From Thermothelomyces thermophilus ATCC 42464 (taxonomy: Eukaryota; Ascomycota; Sordariomycetes; Sordariales; Chaetomiaceae), in contig NC_016474.1 of the NCBI RefSeq assembly GCF_000226095.1, positions 3,100,001 through 3,164,000 of the forward strand: a DNA stretch of 64,000 nucleotides, read 5' to 3'. Below are positions 54,191-64,000 of this stretch, one piece after another. Under the pieces are notes generated by a model that was given only the letters and a program-made list of their open reading frames with translations, was not told the DNA's origin and searched no databases. Made by a program: the position numbers and the translations under genes. The first letter of the stretch is position 1. Every line of letters starts with the position of its first letter.

Positions 54191-55488
54191 TCAGGGCTGC
54201 CCGTCCTTCGGCGGCTCCGTTTTCTGCACGTCCATCCACTCTAGCGTGAACGCGGTGACGATGCGCACCCAGTCCTTTACCGTCGGAATATCCAAGTGCT
54301 CTCCGTCGTCATCCAAGGTGTGCCATACATCCGGGAACGGCCCGGGGATAAGATGCAGCACCGGCGCACCTCGCTGCATGAAGGGGACATGGTCGTCGCC
54401 TACGTAGACGCCGCCGCTGAACTGGGTCGCCATCTTGCCGCTCTCGGGCAGAAACGGCTCCTTCCCGGGCTTGCTCTCCAGCAGGCCCAGCTGCCGCAAC
54501 CTGCCCTCGAGTGCCGCCATCCGCTGGTACGCCCAATGGGTACCCTGAAAGTACGTCGGCACCCGCGGGTTCGGCGCGCCCAGCAGGTCGAGCAGCACGA
54601 ACAGGCTGATCTGCTGCATCGGGCTCTTGAACGGTGAACCGGCCGGGTTCGTGGTAGCCTCCCATTCCTCGGCGAGGGCCCTGGAGTCGTTCGCGGACCA
54701 ACGCTGATTAGCGCTGTCCTTTATTTTACGTACGTAAATTGGCCCCGAGGAAAGAGAAGATCAAACAGAACAAAAACTAACAAGAAAGGAACTCACCTCG
54801 ACCCGTAAAGCGAGTCGGTATCCGTCCACTTCACAAACGCCTCCTCCCCGTCCAAAAACAGGATCTGGATCCCCTCATCCCTCTGCCGCCACTCCGTTGC
54901 CTCCTCCCCCTCCTTCTCCTCCTCCTTCTCCTCCTCCTTCTCCCCCTCCTTCTCCCCCTCCTCGGCCCACATCTTCTGCAGGAACCCGTCCACCGTGCGG
55001 GCGACGTCCATAAGGATGGCGCAGGGGGCCGCGCTGTCGGTGGCGCCGACGAAACCTTCGGGCTCGCGCTTGCTGTCGTAGTGGGCGACCAGCGTGAGGT
55101 AGGAGGCGGTGCCGGGCCCGCGGCGGCGGGTCCAGGGGGGCTCGCGGCGGGCGATCAGGTTCGCGAACGGGACGGCGCGGTCGCCCGTCGCCGGCGTCGT
55201 CGACGTCGAGTTCTGCCACCGCACCTCCCACTGCGGCAGGTGGGCGGCGAAGAAGGAAACCAGGTGCGCCTGCGCCGCCTTCTGGCCCGGCGTTCCCGGG
55301 ACGCGGGGGATCAGCAGGGGGGCGAGGAGGGTGCCGTTGGTGGGGTCGTAGTCGTCGGTGGAGGGAGAGGGGAGCGACTTGAGGAGGGCGGGCGAGAGCG
55401 GGGTGTAGGCCTGGGAGAAGGGGAGGGAGAGGAAGGGGAGGAGGAGGAGGAGGAAGAGGATGGAAGAGAAGGTTGGGAAGAGCGGCAT
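54191..55488 (-). CDS. glutaminyl-peptide cyclotransferase-like M28 protein, secreted
   Basis: Exons are 55488-54797 and 54680-54191, giving 393 aa. Glutaminyl cyclases convert N-terminal Gln to pyroglutamate on secreted proteins and use a single zinc in an M28 peptidase fold. A hydrophobic signal sequence (residues 1-26, a Leu-rich core ending SQA) sits at the start. Zinc and active-site blocks are visible: LTLVAHYDSKREPEGFVGAT, DSAAPCAILMDVART, IQILFLDGEEAFVKWTDTDS, and in exon 2 VGDDHVPFMQRGAPVLHLIP with FPDVWHTLDDDGEHLD. Zinc ligands are probably the Asp of the ATDSAAP block, the Glu of GEEAF and the His of WHTLDDD. Between the blocks lies a Glu/Lys insertion of about 25 residues encoded by a GAG/AAG microsatellite (54905-54965), not part of the catalytic fold. 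The join reads SLYGSRALAEEWEA. Confidence 0.92.
54905..54965. repeat. trinucleotide repeat encoding Glu/Lys insertion
   Basis: CTC/CTT-type units on the plus strand encode EEGEKEGEKEEEKEEEKEGE in the cyclotransferase-like protein. The length is likely to vary between strains. Confidence 0.8.
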
Positions 55489-56561
55489 GATCGTCTCTTT
55501 TGGTATCAGATACGTATTTGTTTGATCGTGCACTTTTTATATAAAATATATCTCTCGATGGGGGCAAAAGGAACGAGCCCGGTGCTCTGAGATGGACTCG
55601 CGGGGCTCGTTTCTAGCGCAGCGCTTCGGGCGTCATGCTCAGAGCGTCGCCGTGAACAAGCTCGGATCGAATTGCGAGGCACCGCGCATCGGCACACGGA
55701 GGATGTTGAAGAAACGACGGGAATGTCTGTTGTGCGAAAGAACAAAAGAGAAAGTCGAAAAGAAGATCAGATCTCGAAAAGGCAGGGTCCAATGAACGTG
55801 TTGTTTGACCATGCGAAGAGCAGAGCCCCCAGAATCTCTTGACACGGTTGCTTGTACGGTGATTGGCCAGTTTTGACACTCCTGGACCTTGAGCTGCGGC
55901 CAGCAAGGTTCCGCTGCCGATCTGGTCCCCGCGAGCCGCTTGAGACAACCCCTGCAGAACTCGGAAGCAACCTTGCACATACGAGTGGGGTTATACTCCA
56001 TACTATATGGTTGCATCGTTTGCATGCGCTGAGGGCAACTTTTATTCGATATGGCAAAACTACTATACAGAGACAGCACAAGTTCCCAAGCCTGGCTCAT
56101 CGGAGTACGGTCACAAAGAGCGGCTAAAGAAACGCACGGTGAAATAAATAATCTTCCAGTTTCTCGTAAGTGGCTTAAACACGCATGTTTCTCTCCCTCA
56201 TCTTCCTCTCTCATTCTCCCTCTCACTCCCCTGCCAATGCCTCCGCACATTCCGTCATTCCCCCTTGGAATTATGATCCCTCCCACATTTCCCTCCCTCT
56301 CGCGATGGTATCGATGCAGCCCTAATGATACATTTCAAGCACGAGAAACACAGCCCATCTAGCCAATCAGCTAAGCCCGAACCGTGACAGCCACCGATAG
56401 GTACCGAAATCCTCCGTGTCCCAATCCTCAGAATGCCTGCACTTGCAGTTTGAGAGAAGAAGAGATAAGTGAAGAACAGAAGAGATAAAGAAAGAGCTCC
56501 GAGAAAAACAAATTCCTCCTCATGTATATGCACGGTTGAACATAACACCTCCCCTTACAGA
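55489..56561. other. intergenic 1.1 kb
   Basis: No supported gene. Contains TC-rich stretches near 56185-56235. Confidence 0.55.
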
Positions 56562-58505
56562 TCATCCATCGTCCTCTTCATCACCTACTTCTCCAGCGGC
56601 CCTCCTCCGCTCCATCTCCTCCTCAAGCGCTAACCGCTCCGTAAAGCTCCTCGGGGCCGCCCCGGAGAGTCGCCTGCCCATGCTCGAGGAGACTCGATAG
56701 CTTCCCAACTTCGCCGCCTCGGCCTCGCTCACGTCGTGGACGCTGCCGACGAGGAAGGGCACGTCCTTCATGCCCGCGATCTCGTCGTACAGCTTGGGGT
56801 CCTTGATCGGGGCTGCCGTCACCGACCGGCCCATGTACGAGCCGATGCTGCGCTCGAAGAGCGCGGTCGAGGGAGAGACGGGTGGGATTCGCACTGCAGA
56901 GGAGGGGGAGGAAGAGGAGGAGGAGGAGGAGGAGGAGGAGGAGGGGGAGGGGGAGGAAGGCTCGCCGGCTTGCTGTGGTTGAAGTGTCTGTTGCTGTCGC
57001 AGTTCTTGGCGGGCTGCTTGCCGGAGGCGGCCGGAGATGCTGTCCTCATCAGACGATTCGGCTTCGGGAAGGTATTTCTGGTGCTTCTGGGTTCGGGAGC
57101 TTGTGGATCCCGCATCTTCGTCAAAATCGAAGAGCGGGTCCAGGACGTCGTCATCTGCAGCGGTAGTACTACCGTCTGTCTCGGACGCTATAGTGTTTCT
57201 GGCCGCCGCCGCTGGGGGCTTTGGCGGCGGGGTAAACGGGCTTTGTTTGGCGGGAGACGACGACTTGCGCCTGGACGGTATCGAGAGGAACTCCTCGTCG
57301 GATTCGGACGCTGCATTATCCTCGTCATCGTCTATCGCAAAAGACTCTCGGGGCGGCGGTGGGTCGGGCTGCCGGCTTGCGAAACCTTGCCCGTCTCCGG
57401 TGGCCCGGAGGGTCACCTGGGAGTCGGACTTGTCCGGCAGGCCTGGCGCGTTCTCCGGCTGCTTCTCCCCGTCCATCCCGTTCGTCTTGGCGCCTTCTGC
57501 GGCTTCCTCTTCTCTGTTCTTCGAGGTCGGAAGCTCTCCGGAATCCGGGCTGACGAGCCTCCAGGTTGTCCCCTCGTCGAGCGGACACCTGGAGAGCGCC
57601 TGCAACGCCTGTGTCGAGGACACTTTTTTGGGTTTTGGCAGCAGGTCTTCCTCGCCTTCGACGTCCAGCAGGGACGGCCCCGTGTACTCGGTTGTTGAGT
57701 CATCTCTGGTGGCGTTGACCGGCGTCTCCGCCTCGGCTTGCGGTTTTGCCCCACTTTCCGCACCCGGGGTGGGCACTGGTGCCTGGGGAGAAGATGATGC
57801 TGGGAAAACCTCCTCGCCCTCGAAATCGAACCGCACCCGTCGGGGGCTGCCCTTGGCCGAGCTGGACGACCGCCGCAGCGCGCTTCTCCGGGTTTTCGAG
57901 TCGCTGCCGGTTGACTCGACCGATGACGTCGACCGGTCTGTCAGGCTCCGAGCCGGCCTCGGCCTACCCTCGTGAGCGGCGGATGATGAGGGCGTACCGG
58001 CCTTCCTGGATTCATCTATTTGGCTGACATTGTCCGGTGACTGGGAGAGCGCCTGTCCGTTAGAGGCGGGCGGAGGCGACATTGGCGGCGAGTGCAGCGC
58101 GCGGTTGCCGCTCTCCAGCAGCGGCAGGAAAGCCGGCGTAAACAGGCCCTGGAATTCCTTCTCCCTTGCGTGCGGATCCCGCGCGGTCTCCTTGGGCGTA
58201 CCCGAGGTATGGCGCAAAAAAGGTGGCGGCGACGTCTTGCGGTCCTCCCAGCTGGGTCGGTCGATTGCTGTCGAGTCCGGTGCGTCGCGGCTTGGGGGGT
58301 TCAGCGCCGGGTACCTGCCCGCTGCCACGGACGCGGTGATGGCTCGGGATACCTCGGTGGAGATGTGATCCGGGTATTGTTTGAGACAGTCGTCCATGTG
58401 TTTGTGAAATTCGGCCAGCATGCCGCGCCGGTAGGCAGCGACCTTGCCGTCGAGCTCGGCGAGCTTGTCGTGCAGCTCGGACACGAGGCGGGCGGCCTCG
58501 TCCAT
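56562..58505 (-). CDS. Ser/Pro-rich hypothetical protein, function unknown
   Basis: A single frame giving 647 aa from the Met that starts MDEAARLVSELHDKLAELDG; the frame is open another 153 codons upstream but that part lacks conserved look. Residues 1-60 form a probable coiled coil (VAAYRRGMLAEFHKHMDDCL). The middle is disordered and rich in phosphorylatable Ser, with SP/TP sites. Short motif-like islands recur: RRVRFDFEGEEVFP, PSLLDVEGEEDLLPKPKKVS, LDPLFDFDEDAGS and a terminal island PIKDPKLYDEIAGMKDVPFL then VGSVHDVSEAEAAKLGSYRV and RSFTERLALEEEMERRR. A run of 13 Ser lies near residue 540. I do not recognise a family. The islands suggest a scaffold binding several partners (inference). Confidence 0.76.
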   Translation of the reverse strand: MDEAARLVSELHDKLAELDGKVAAYRRGMLAEFHKHMDDCLKQYPDHISTEVSRAITASVAAGRYPALNPPSRDAPDSTAIDRPSWEDRKTSPPPFLRHTSGTPKETARDPHAREKEFQGLFTPAFLPLLESGNRALHSPPMSPPPASNGQALSQSPDNVSQIDESRKAGTPSSSAAHEGRPRPARSLTDRSTSSVESTGSDSKTRRSALRRSSSSAKGSPRRVRFDFEGEEVFPASSSPQAPVPTPGAESGAKPQAEAETPVNATRDDSTTEYTGPSLLDVEGEEDLLPKPKKVSSTQALQALSRCPLDEGTTWRLVSPDSGELPTSKNREEEAAEGAKTNGMDGEKQPENAPGLPDKSDSQVTLRATGDGQGFASRQPDPPPPRESFAIDDDEDNAASESDEEFLSIPSRRKSSSPAKQSPFTPPPKPPAAAARNTIASETDGSTTAADDDVLDPLFDFDEDAGSTSSRTQKHQKYLPEAESSDEDSISGRLRQAARQELRQQQTLQPQQAGEPSSPSPSSSSSSSSSSSSPSSAVRIPPVSPSTALFERSIGSYMGRSVTAAPIKDPKLYDEIAGMKDVPFLVGSVHDVSEAEAAKLGSYRVSSSMGRRLSGAAPRSFTERLALEEEMERRRAAGEVGDEEDDG

Positions 58506-60406
58506 TACTGCGCGCGTGCGTGTGCCGGGGGCCGAAGGAACCCCGCGAATGACACTCGTGCTCGTGGTGATGCGCGTGACTCGATTGGATGACTGGCGAT
58601 CTGCAGGCAGCAAACCATAATCCGAGATGCCGAGATACCGTGGTGCAGAGGCGCGAGAATTGCGGGAAAGGCGTTTCCGGATCGAATCCGAGTTTTGTGG
58701 AGGTCGAGCGTGTGCCCTGACCAGACTGGGGCTGTGTGCAGAGGATCCTCCTCCTCCGGGGCATGTGGTGGTGAGGTCAGGTAACGTCAACGAGGGCCCC
58801 TCCGCCGCAGCAAGCCCTGGTTCCAGAACCTGCATTAGAGTCCCACCTCTCCGAAGTACGAAGTACCTCCTCGATCTTTCTCGACCTTCGCGCAGTGACC
58901 CCGCCTTGGCAGCGTCAGGCGCCGGTCGCCGGCGGGAGGGGGCCGGAACAGCCCTCCAGGTCACTCCCGCCGCGAAGAACTATGTATTGTATGTATTGTA
59001 CTGTATTGTATGTACATACATACATACATAGTAAGCGGGAAGGTCCCTGGAAGCCCCTCACCTAACAATCCGACACTGTGGGAATTGGGTGTCGTCGATT
59101 GGCGATGCAACATCGCCGCCGACAACGGCTCTTCCAATCACACTTCGCTCTTTCGCATTCTCTTTCCCTCTCTCTCTCTTCCCCATCGTTCTCTATCTAC
59201 GTCACGGGAGCTGCACGTAATATGAGGATGCAGCTCGCTAGACGACAAGCTCTACCGGTCAGTTTGAGCGAGGGGGGACGTCGACACGTTATTGGCACGG
59301 AACCACGAAAATCCGCACCAAACCTCCGCCTCACTTCGGGCGTCCGCGATGTCCTGACACTTATCGCTCCGTGCAGCAGCAACGGCAATGCTCGGTTGGA
59401 GCTAGGCAGATGCTTCAGCTAGTGTATGTAATCCGTACAGTACTACTGTATTGCAGGGATGCTTTTTGGGAAGTAGTCATCGGGAGCAAAGTGTGTTCCG
59501 TGCTGTCCCCGCTAATTACTCCTCTGAGCGACAATAACCAATGATTTTGGATCATAAAAGCTCAGCACATGATCCTCCCATCTCCACGTCTACCCATGTA
59601 GCTAAACGGCATATGTTCACCTCTAGGACCCATTGGAGATGCAAGTCTCAGGCAGAAGCTTGGCCCCTGGAGTCAGCCTTGTTGGGCTTCACAAGCTTAC
59701 GTTGGTGTTCCAGCGTTCTGTCCTACATGTGTACCGTACAGTACAAGTACATACATACAAAGAGGAGACGCCTGTTTGTCACGCAGTTTCAAACCCTGAG
59801 TCAAGGAAGAAGAAGAATCCTGTCGGGGAGAGCAAGGAAGAAGGTGAAAGAGATAAAAGATAGGGACATCTCGGCTTGACGACTCCTTTAATACCCAGCC
59901 GCTCCTTATCAGGCACTAGCGAGCGCATTCGGGGATTAGCGGCTCCCCGTACCAACACTTTACGCTGGTAAGATCGATTCCTTGGCTGAGGATCGTCATT
60001 TTCCATCCCTTTGTGAAGCTAGATACATCAGAGCTTCGCTCGCCAGCAGATCTCGGGCTGGGCCTGTTTGACGAACTCAAGAGTCATCAATGACTTGTTC
60101 CCTCCGCCACATCAGCCCATGGTAAGCCAAGTTGCGAGACATCATGATTCCATCCCAACTCATTTCCGACATACTTCCTACACACAAAATAGAACATTCC
60201 GTTTTCGGACCGCCAAGTAGGTCTCTGTGCACAAGGCGGTGAGACAGGAGACGGAGAAACGTTTCGAAAGCAAACATAGTCAGGTGTTGATCCCGGCGCC
60301 ATGGCCACCCGCTCAGCAAAGAAAAGAGGCAAGAGTCTGATCCAGGTGGGTGAACTAGCTGCCCACTTGACCGGGTTCGTCCATGTTAACCGGGAGGTGT
60401 CAGTGG
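58506..60406. other. intergenic 1.9 kb
   Basis: No supported gene. Holds an imperfect TATG/CATA inverted repeat (58980-59031), TAATCCGTA at 59429-59437 and another CATA stretch near 59744-59758. Confidence 0.55.
58980..59031. repeat. TATGTA / TACATA imperfect inverted repeat
   Basis: Begins CTATGTATTGTATGTATTG and ends GTACATACATACATACATAG. The two arms are partly complementary, so transcripts or single strands could form a hairpin. It is probably an overgrown GTAT microsatellite. Confidence 0.6.
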
Positions 60407-63400
60407 TCAGACGCCTTCCATCATGGCATCCTCTCCAGAAGCGGCCGCGAATGACGGCTCCCTCTTGATCCGCACGTTGTCCTTGACGTCCATTGCAGAA
60501 GAGCATACGTCCTTGTCACTGGTAGGGACGACTGGGGCACCAAGAGTTGCTTCGGACCTGGCCACGGTAACCGATCCTTCGGCTTCGACATCCATGATAG
60601 TCAAGTCATCAGATCCGCTGGGGGTCGCAGGCCGAACAGCGGGGTGCAAGACAAGCTCGAAGCGCTCATCAACCTCGTTGAGCAGATCCCAGATCTTATC
60701 GCGGGCCGTCTCCAAGGCCTTGAAGATGTTTTGATTTGCCAATAGGGAGCTGTAGTCCCTGTTGACCAGATCCACAATTTTGCGGATAGCGTTCTGAATC
60801 TCCGATTCGAGGTCGTCGAGGATGCCCTTCAGAGCCCTTTGCACCTTTTCCGTGACAGCCTCGAACATGGCATGTCGAACGCTTTCAACATGCTCGACCA
60901 CATGAGTTTTGATGCGCTTGTAGCAACCCTTACCTGAAACAAAGTCAATACTCTCTCAACACCATGGGAGTGCAGGCGTTCTCACCGTGCTCATCAACAC
61001 AATACGTGTAGGCGCCCGCCATCCACTCGGCAACGGTAGGAACAAAAAGCCTATTGGCTTCTTTCTGACCGGCGCCGATGATGGCTTCGAACTCCGTCAT
61101 GTCTTTGAGCCCCCGCTCCAAGTTCTTGACTTGCCGTGTTGCCAGGGCGAAGGACGGCGCTTTCCTGAGCTCTGGGCGCTTGGCCATCTTCACGCGGAAG
61201 GATCTCAGGATCTTGGCGAGCTCGTCACCCAAAATAGTCAGGCGTTGGGGAAGAGCACTGGAAAAAACATGTTCCCATGAATATGCCAAACGCTTTGTCA
61301 TTGGGTCGGCGAGGGCTGCCGTCGGTTAGAAACTCAAGAAGGCCGGTTTTCAGAAGACGGCAGCGTAGAGGAGCGACATGGTGAACTCACCAGTGTTGAA
61401 GTTCATCGGTCCCCTCTTGCCTTTGAAGACTCCGCTGTGTGGAAAGTTAGCACAAATGGCCAGAATGTTAAGTGAGCCAACCTATATCACCTACTCTCTG
61501 GCGCAGGTCGCGCGGAAAGTTTGATATGCCAAACCCCCGTCGTCCTTGGGACAAATCCAAGAATTGACAGTTGAAACAGCGGCCTCCGAGGCTAGTGTAG
61601 CCGCCGACGTGAGTCTTCGAAAGATTTCCAACTCGACGATCTCTCGGCATTGATCGTGAGCCTGCTTAGCCGCCGACTCGAGCTCCTGAACCAAAAAGCG
61701 GAGATGAGTCAGTCGTGATCCCTTGCGAGATTGGTGCATAGGAGCATGAGATTGGTGATAAGACCCACCTGCTTGAGCTTAGCCGTGGCTTTTTCGAGGG
61801 ACTGGACTTCTTTCTCTCTTATGCCGTCGGCAAGCTTCAGTGGCTGGTCGGATTGAACAACTTGGAGATAAAGGGAGGTCAGGAACTGGCTATGATCGCC
61901 AAGGAATCGACGGCAAGCTACTGCCCGGGTCTCCTGGGCAATTCCCAACGCGTATCTCTGCAAAGAAGGTATTTCAGTGTCCTCCAGACGATCGAAGCCT
62001 GCAACCCGTTCGTCGTTCAGGAGTCTACCGGAGATCTTCTGGTACGCCCTGCTTGACACGCAGAAGACCGGAAGTTTCTTTGCCACCTCACTATAAACCC
62101 GGCAGGGACGACTAGGGTCAAAGCCATCTTCGTCATGAGCTGCGTTCTCCTGGTCGATTCTGATAGCTTGTTAGCTCAAGTGGAACGCTTTGATGTGAGA
62201 AGGGTTTGGCTCACTCTCTGATTCCCTCGGCAAACTGTGCCTGGATGACAGGCCGAGAGAAGTCGTTGCGGTACTTGATGCAAGCCTGTCTCGTCTCCGA
62301 TTTGAGCGACTTTATCTCTGCCTTCACCGCTTTGAGATCCTTATGTTTCGGAGAAACCTGCCGTCGAAGCTCCTTTGAGTCTTCGCGCAATGCGTTGTAC
62401 CGAGCTTCGACCTCCCGAAGACGTTGTCTAGCGTCCTCCCTCGAAATCTGTTCTTTCTCCGGCTTGGCGTCCGAAGAACTGGATTCCTCTTCCTAAACCG
62501 AGTCCGTGTCTTCAGATTCGCTTTCCTGCAGATTCCGGATACGCTTGCGGCTCCCAAAAGCAGCTTTGCGGGAAAGGCGCTTGCGAGAGTTCGCGGGCGA
62601 AAAGATGATGAGTTCATCCTCATCATCTGAGCAGTCGATGGCTGCGCGAAGCGTGTCAATCTCTGTTCGAAGTTGCTCGATCTCGTCGTTCACTTCTAAC
62701 AGCCTCCCTTTCAGTGTGTCGACCGCATCCTGAAGCGTCTCGCGTTCAGGCTCAAGGATCTGGGCTCGGGCATTCAGCTTCGTAGCCTCTTCACCTTCGT
62801 CAAGAGTCTTGAGAATTTCAGTGACTGATATGTCGTCAGCCTTTGAGCAAACGACCGCAATATTTGAATAGGTGCCATCGAGTTGTAATTGACGCTTGAA
62901 AGAATCTCCAAGAAGGTTCCGGGCAACCTTGTCGTCAACCGCTCTGGTGATAGGTGCGACGACCCACAACCCCGAGCATTGTTCAATGTATTTGGAGGCC
63001 ACTGCAGATCGGGCGGCATTGGAGTCATGAACTCCGGGCTATACCACGTGTTAGCGTCCCCAAGCACACAGAAATATTCATGGAGACCTACGAGATCCAC
63101 CAGAACAAGGCCGGACTCAAGGATCGGTGACCGTATAAAAACCTTAACCACCTTGATTAAGGGCCAGAATTCCATGGCCCCAGCTCCCTTCTTCCTCCCA
63201 GGAGTTTTCTCCTTGGAATCGATATATGTCTTGAGAAGCTCCAGGAAACTCTTGGAGCCTGAACTAGCAATCTGCTTGACGGTGCCAAGCAGGCTTTTGA
63301 CTGTCGGCTCTTCCACGAGTTGGTCAATGTCGAAAGCGCCTCTTTTCACCTCCTCGCTCTTCAGGTACGGATACACTACTCGAATTTTATGGTAGGAAAT

Positions 63401-63901
63401 TGCGGCCTCGCTCTCACCGATCGTATGCTCTGAGCCGAGTGAGTCTTGATCGGCTGTCATGTCCGCGAACATTACTCGCAGTTCCTTGATCCAGTCTTCC
63501 TTCGTAACGAAATGGATCTCTGCGCGGTACTTCTGTTCCTCTTCAGGGGAAGTGTTGTAGGCAATCTCCGTGATGGCGGCTGTGCAAGCCCTCATCGAAT
63601 TGGTGGGCACGAGGCATTCCTCGTCCAGAACGGCGTTGATAACGGAGCTTTTCCCAGCCCCAGTACTTCCAACAACGCCAACAACAGCACGTTTATAAGC
63701 AGTCTGTGATCGAAGTTTTTCCGTAGTGTTGACCCATTCCGCAATCTCAGGAACAGATCTTGCATTCTCGAAAGCTTTATCGATTTTCGAGAGAACTTCG
63801 AGCCCGGCTTTTACGCCGTTTTCCAGTTTAGATGGAGACTTGTCATTTATAAGTTCATGGAGCCGACCGAACTCCATGGAACCCTCCGAGTCCGAGCCCA
63901 T
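60407..63901 (-). CDS. large dynamin-like GTPase, SLIP-GC-like
   Basis: Exons are 63901-63092, 63038-62215, 62159-61769, 61685-61495, 61434-61391 (44 nt), 61315-60986 and 60933-60407; the total of 3117 nt closes in phase (1038 residues if an internal TAG is counted). G1 is GSTGAGKSS (residues 78-86), G3 DLPG is formed exactly across the first junction (LVLVDLPGVHDSNAARSAVA), and G4 is CSKADD (about 334). The layout, with an N-terminal dynamin-family G domain and a long helical C-terminus, resembles vertebrate nuclear GTPase SLIP-GC and its fungal relatives. Basic stretches (SRKRLSRKAAFGSRKRIR) suggest nuclear import. The C-terminus carries IKRE, a SUMO consensus. An in-frame TAG occurs at 62495-62493, after residue 451, between two clearly coding halves. 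Start uncertain: an upstream frame runs to the window edge and may hold another exon. Confidence 0.86.
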
Positions 63902-64000
63902 GGTGGCCCTATAAAGCTTGTCAGCCCATATCCTACTAAATTCAGCAACCATTACCATGGTGAATGCTAAATGTGCGGCTGCTAGGGTGAGGGAACGCAC

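Noticed and set aside
57037-57975. 312-codon plus-strand frame
   Set aside because: Antisense shadow of the Ser-rich gene at 56562-58505.
1-64000. Retroelements, RIP-mutated repeats or dispersed 5S rRNA
   Set aside because: No reverse-transcriptase, integrase or long terminal repeat signature and no AT-rich TpA-enriched block was found by eye. No 5S rRNA start or internal control region was recognised.

Overview
The window is nuclear DNA from a filamentous ascomycete. It carries dense GC-rich genes, short introns (about 50-110 nt) with GT..AG ends and CTAAC/CTGAC-type branch sites, an intron-bearing tRNA, and long GC-rich reading frames. The protein set (siderophore transporter, PhoA/PHO85-type CDK, Nnf1, Sgf73, tafazzin, a NOSIP-like E3) together with the style of the low-complexity proteins suggests a Sordariomycete, probably Sordariales. 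The exact genus is inference. I see no retroelement, no RIP-like AT-rich block and no secondary-metabolite cluster.

Layout: 1571-3640 (+) siderophore-iron transporter, converging on 3851-5445 (-) a saccharopine-dehydrogenase-like oxidoreductase; 6450-7610 (+) ribosomal protein eL43 in eight exons; 9394-11385 (+) RING+PHD nuclear protein; 12891-13208 (+) a doubtful small Cys-rich ORF; 13998-15378 (+) mitoribosomal protein mL46, converging on 15882-19100 (-) a long low-complexity SR/Pro-rich protein; 21883-23311 (-) a secreted Asp/Cys-rich protein; 24320-24539 a MITE; 25456-28083 (+) a cytochrome b561-type membrane protein; 29204-30669 (+) kinetochore Nnf1; 31348-32608 (-) a PH-domain protein; 32.6-37.7 kb gene-poor; 37709-39418 (-) an NTF2+RRM (G3BP-like) protein; 39.4-43.3 kb gene-poor; 43341-44759 (-) tafazzin; 45322-46514 (+) NOSIP-like E3; about 46.6-47.2 kb (-) a mitochondrial-carrier fragment beside tRNA-Ala(CGC); 48203-50700 (-) SAGA subunit Sgf73; 51634-52698 (-) PHO85-type CDK; 54191-55488 (-) glutaminyl-peptide cyclotransferase-like M28 protein; 56562-58505 (-) an unknown Ser-rich protein; 60407-63901 (-) a large dynamin-like GTPase resembling nuclear GTPase SLIP-GC.

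Most genes are housekeeping and not functionally clustered. The points most worth a second look are: (i) micro-exons (11 and 15 nt in eL43, 10 nt in NOSIP, a 19-nt exon carrying the tafazzin catalytic motif); (ii) three genes where an in-frame UAG is followed by a long same-frame extension (Sgf73, PHO85, and the GTPase, where the UAG sits between clearly coding halves); (iii) the SLIP-GC-like GTPase itself; (iv) a small TA-flanked MITE; (v) at least eleven intergenic copies of a 9-bp word, TACTCCGTA or TAATCCGTA. All exon joins were worked out by hand from splice signals, phase and family conservation. No transcript or database search was available.
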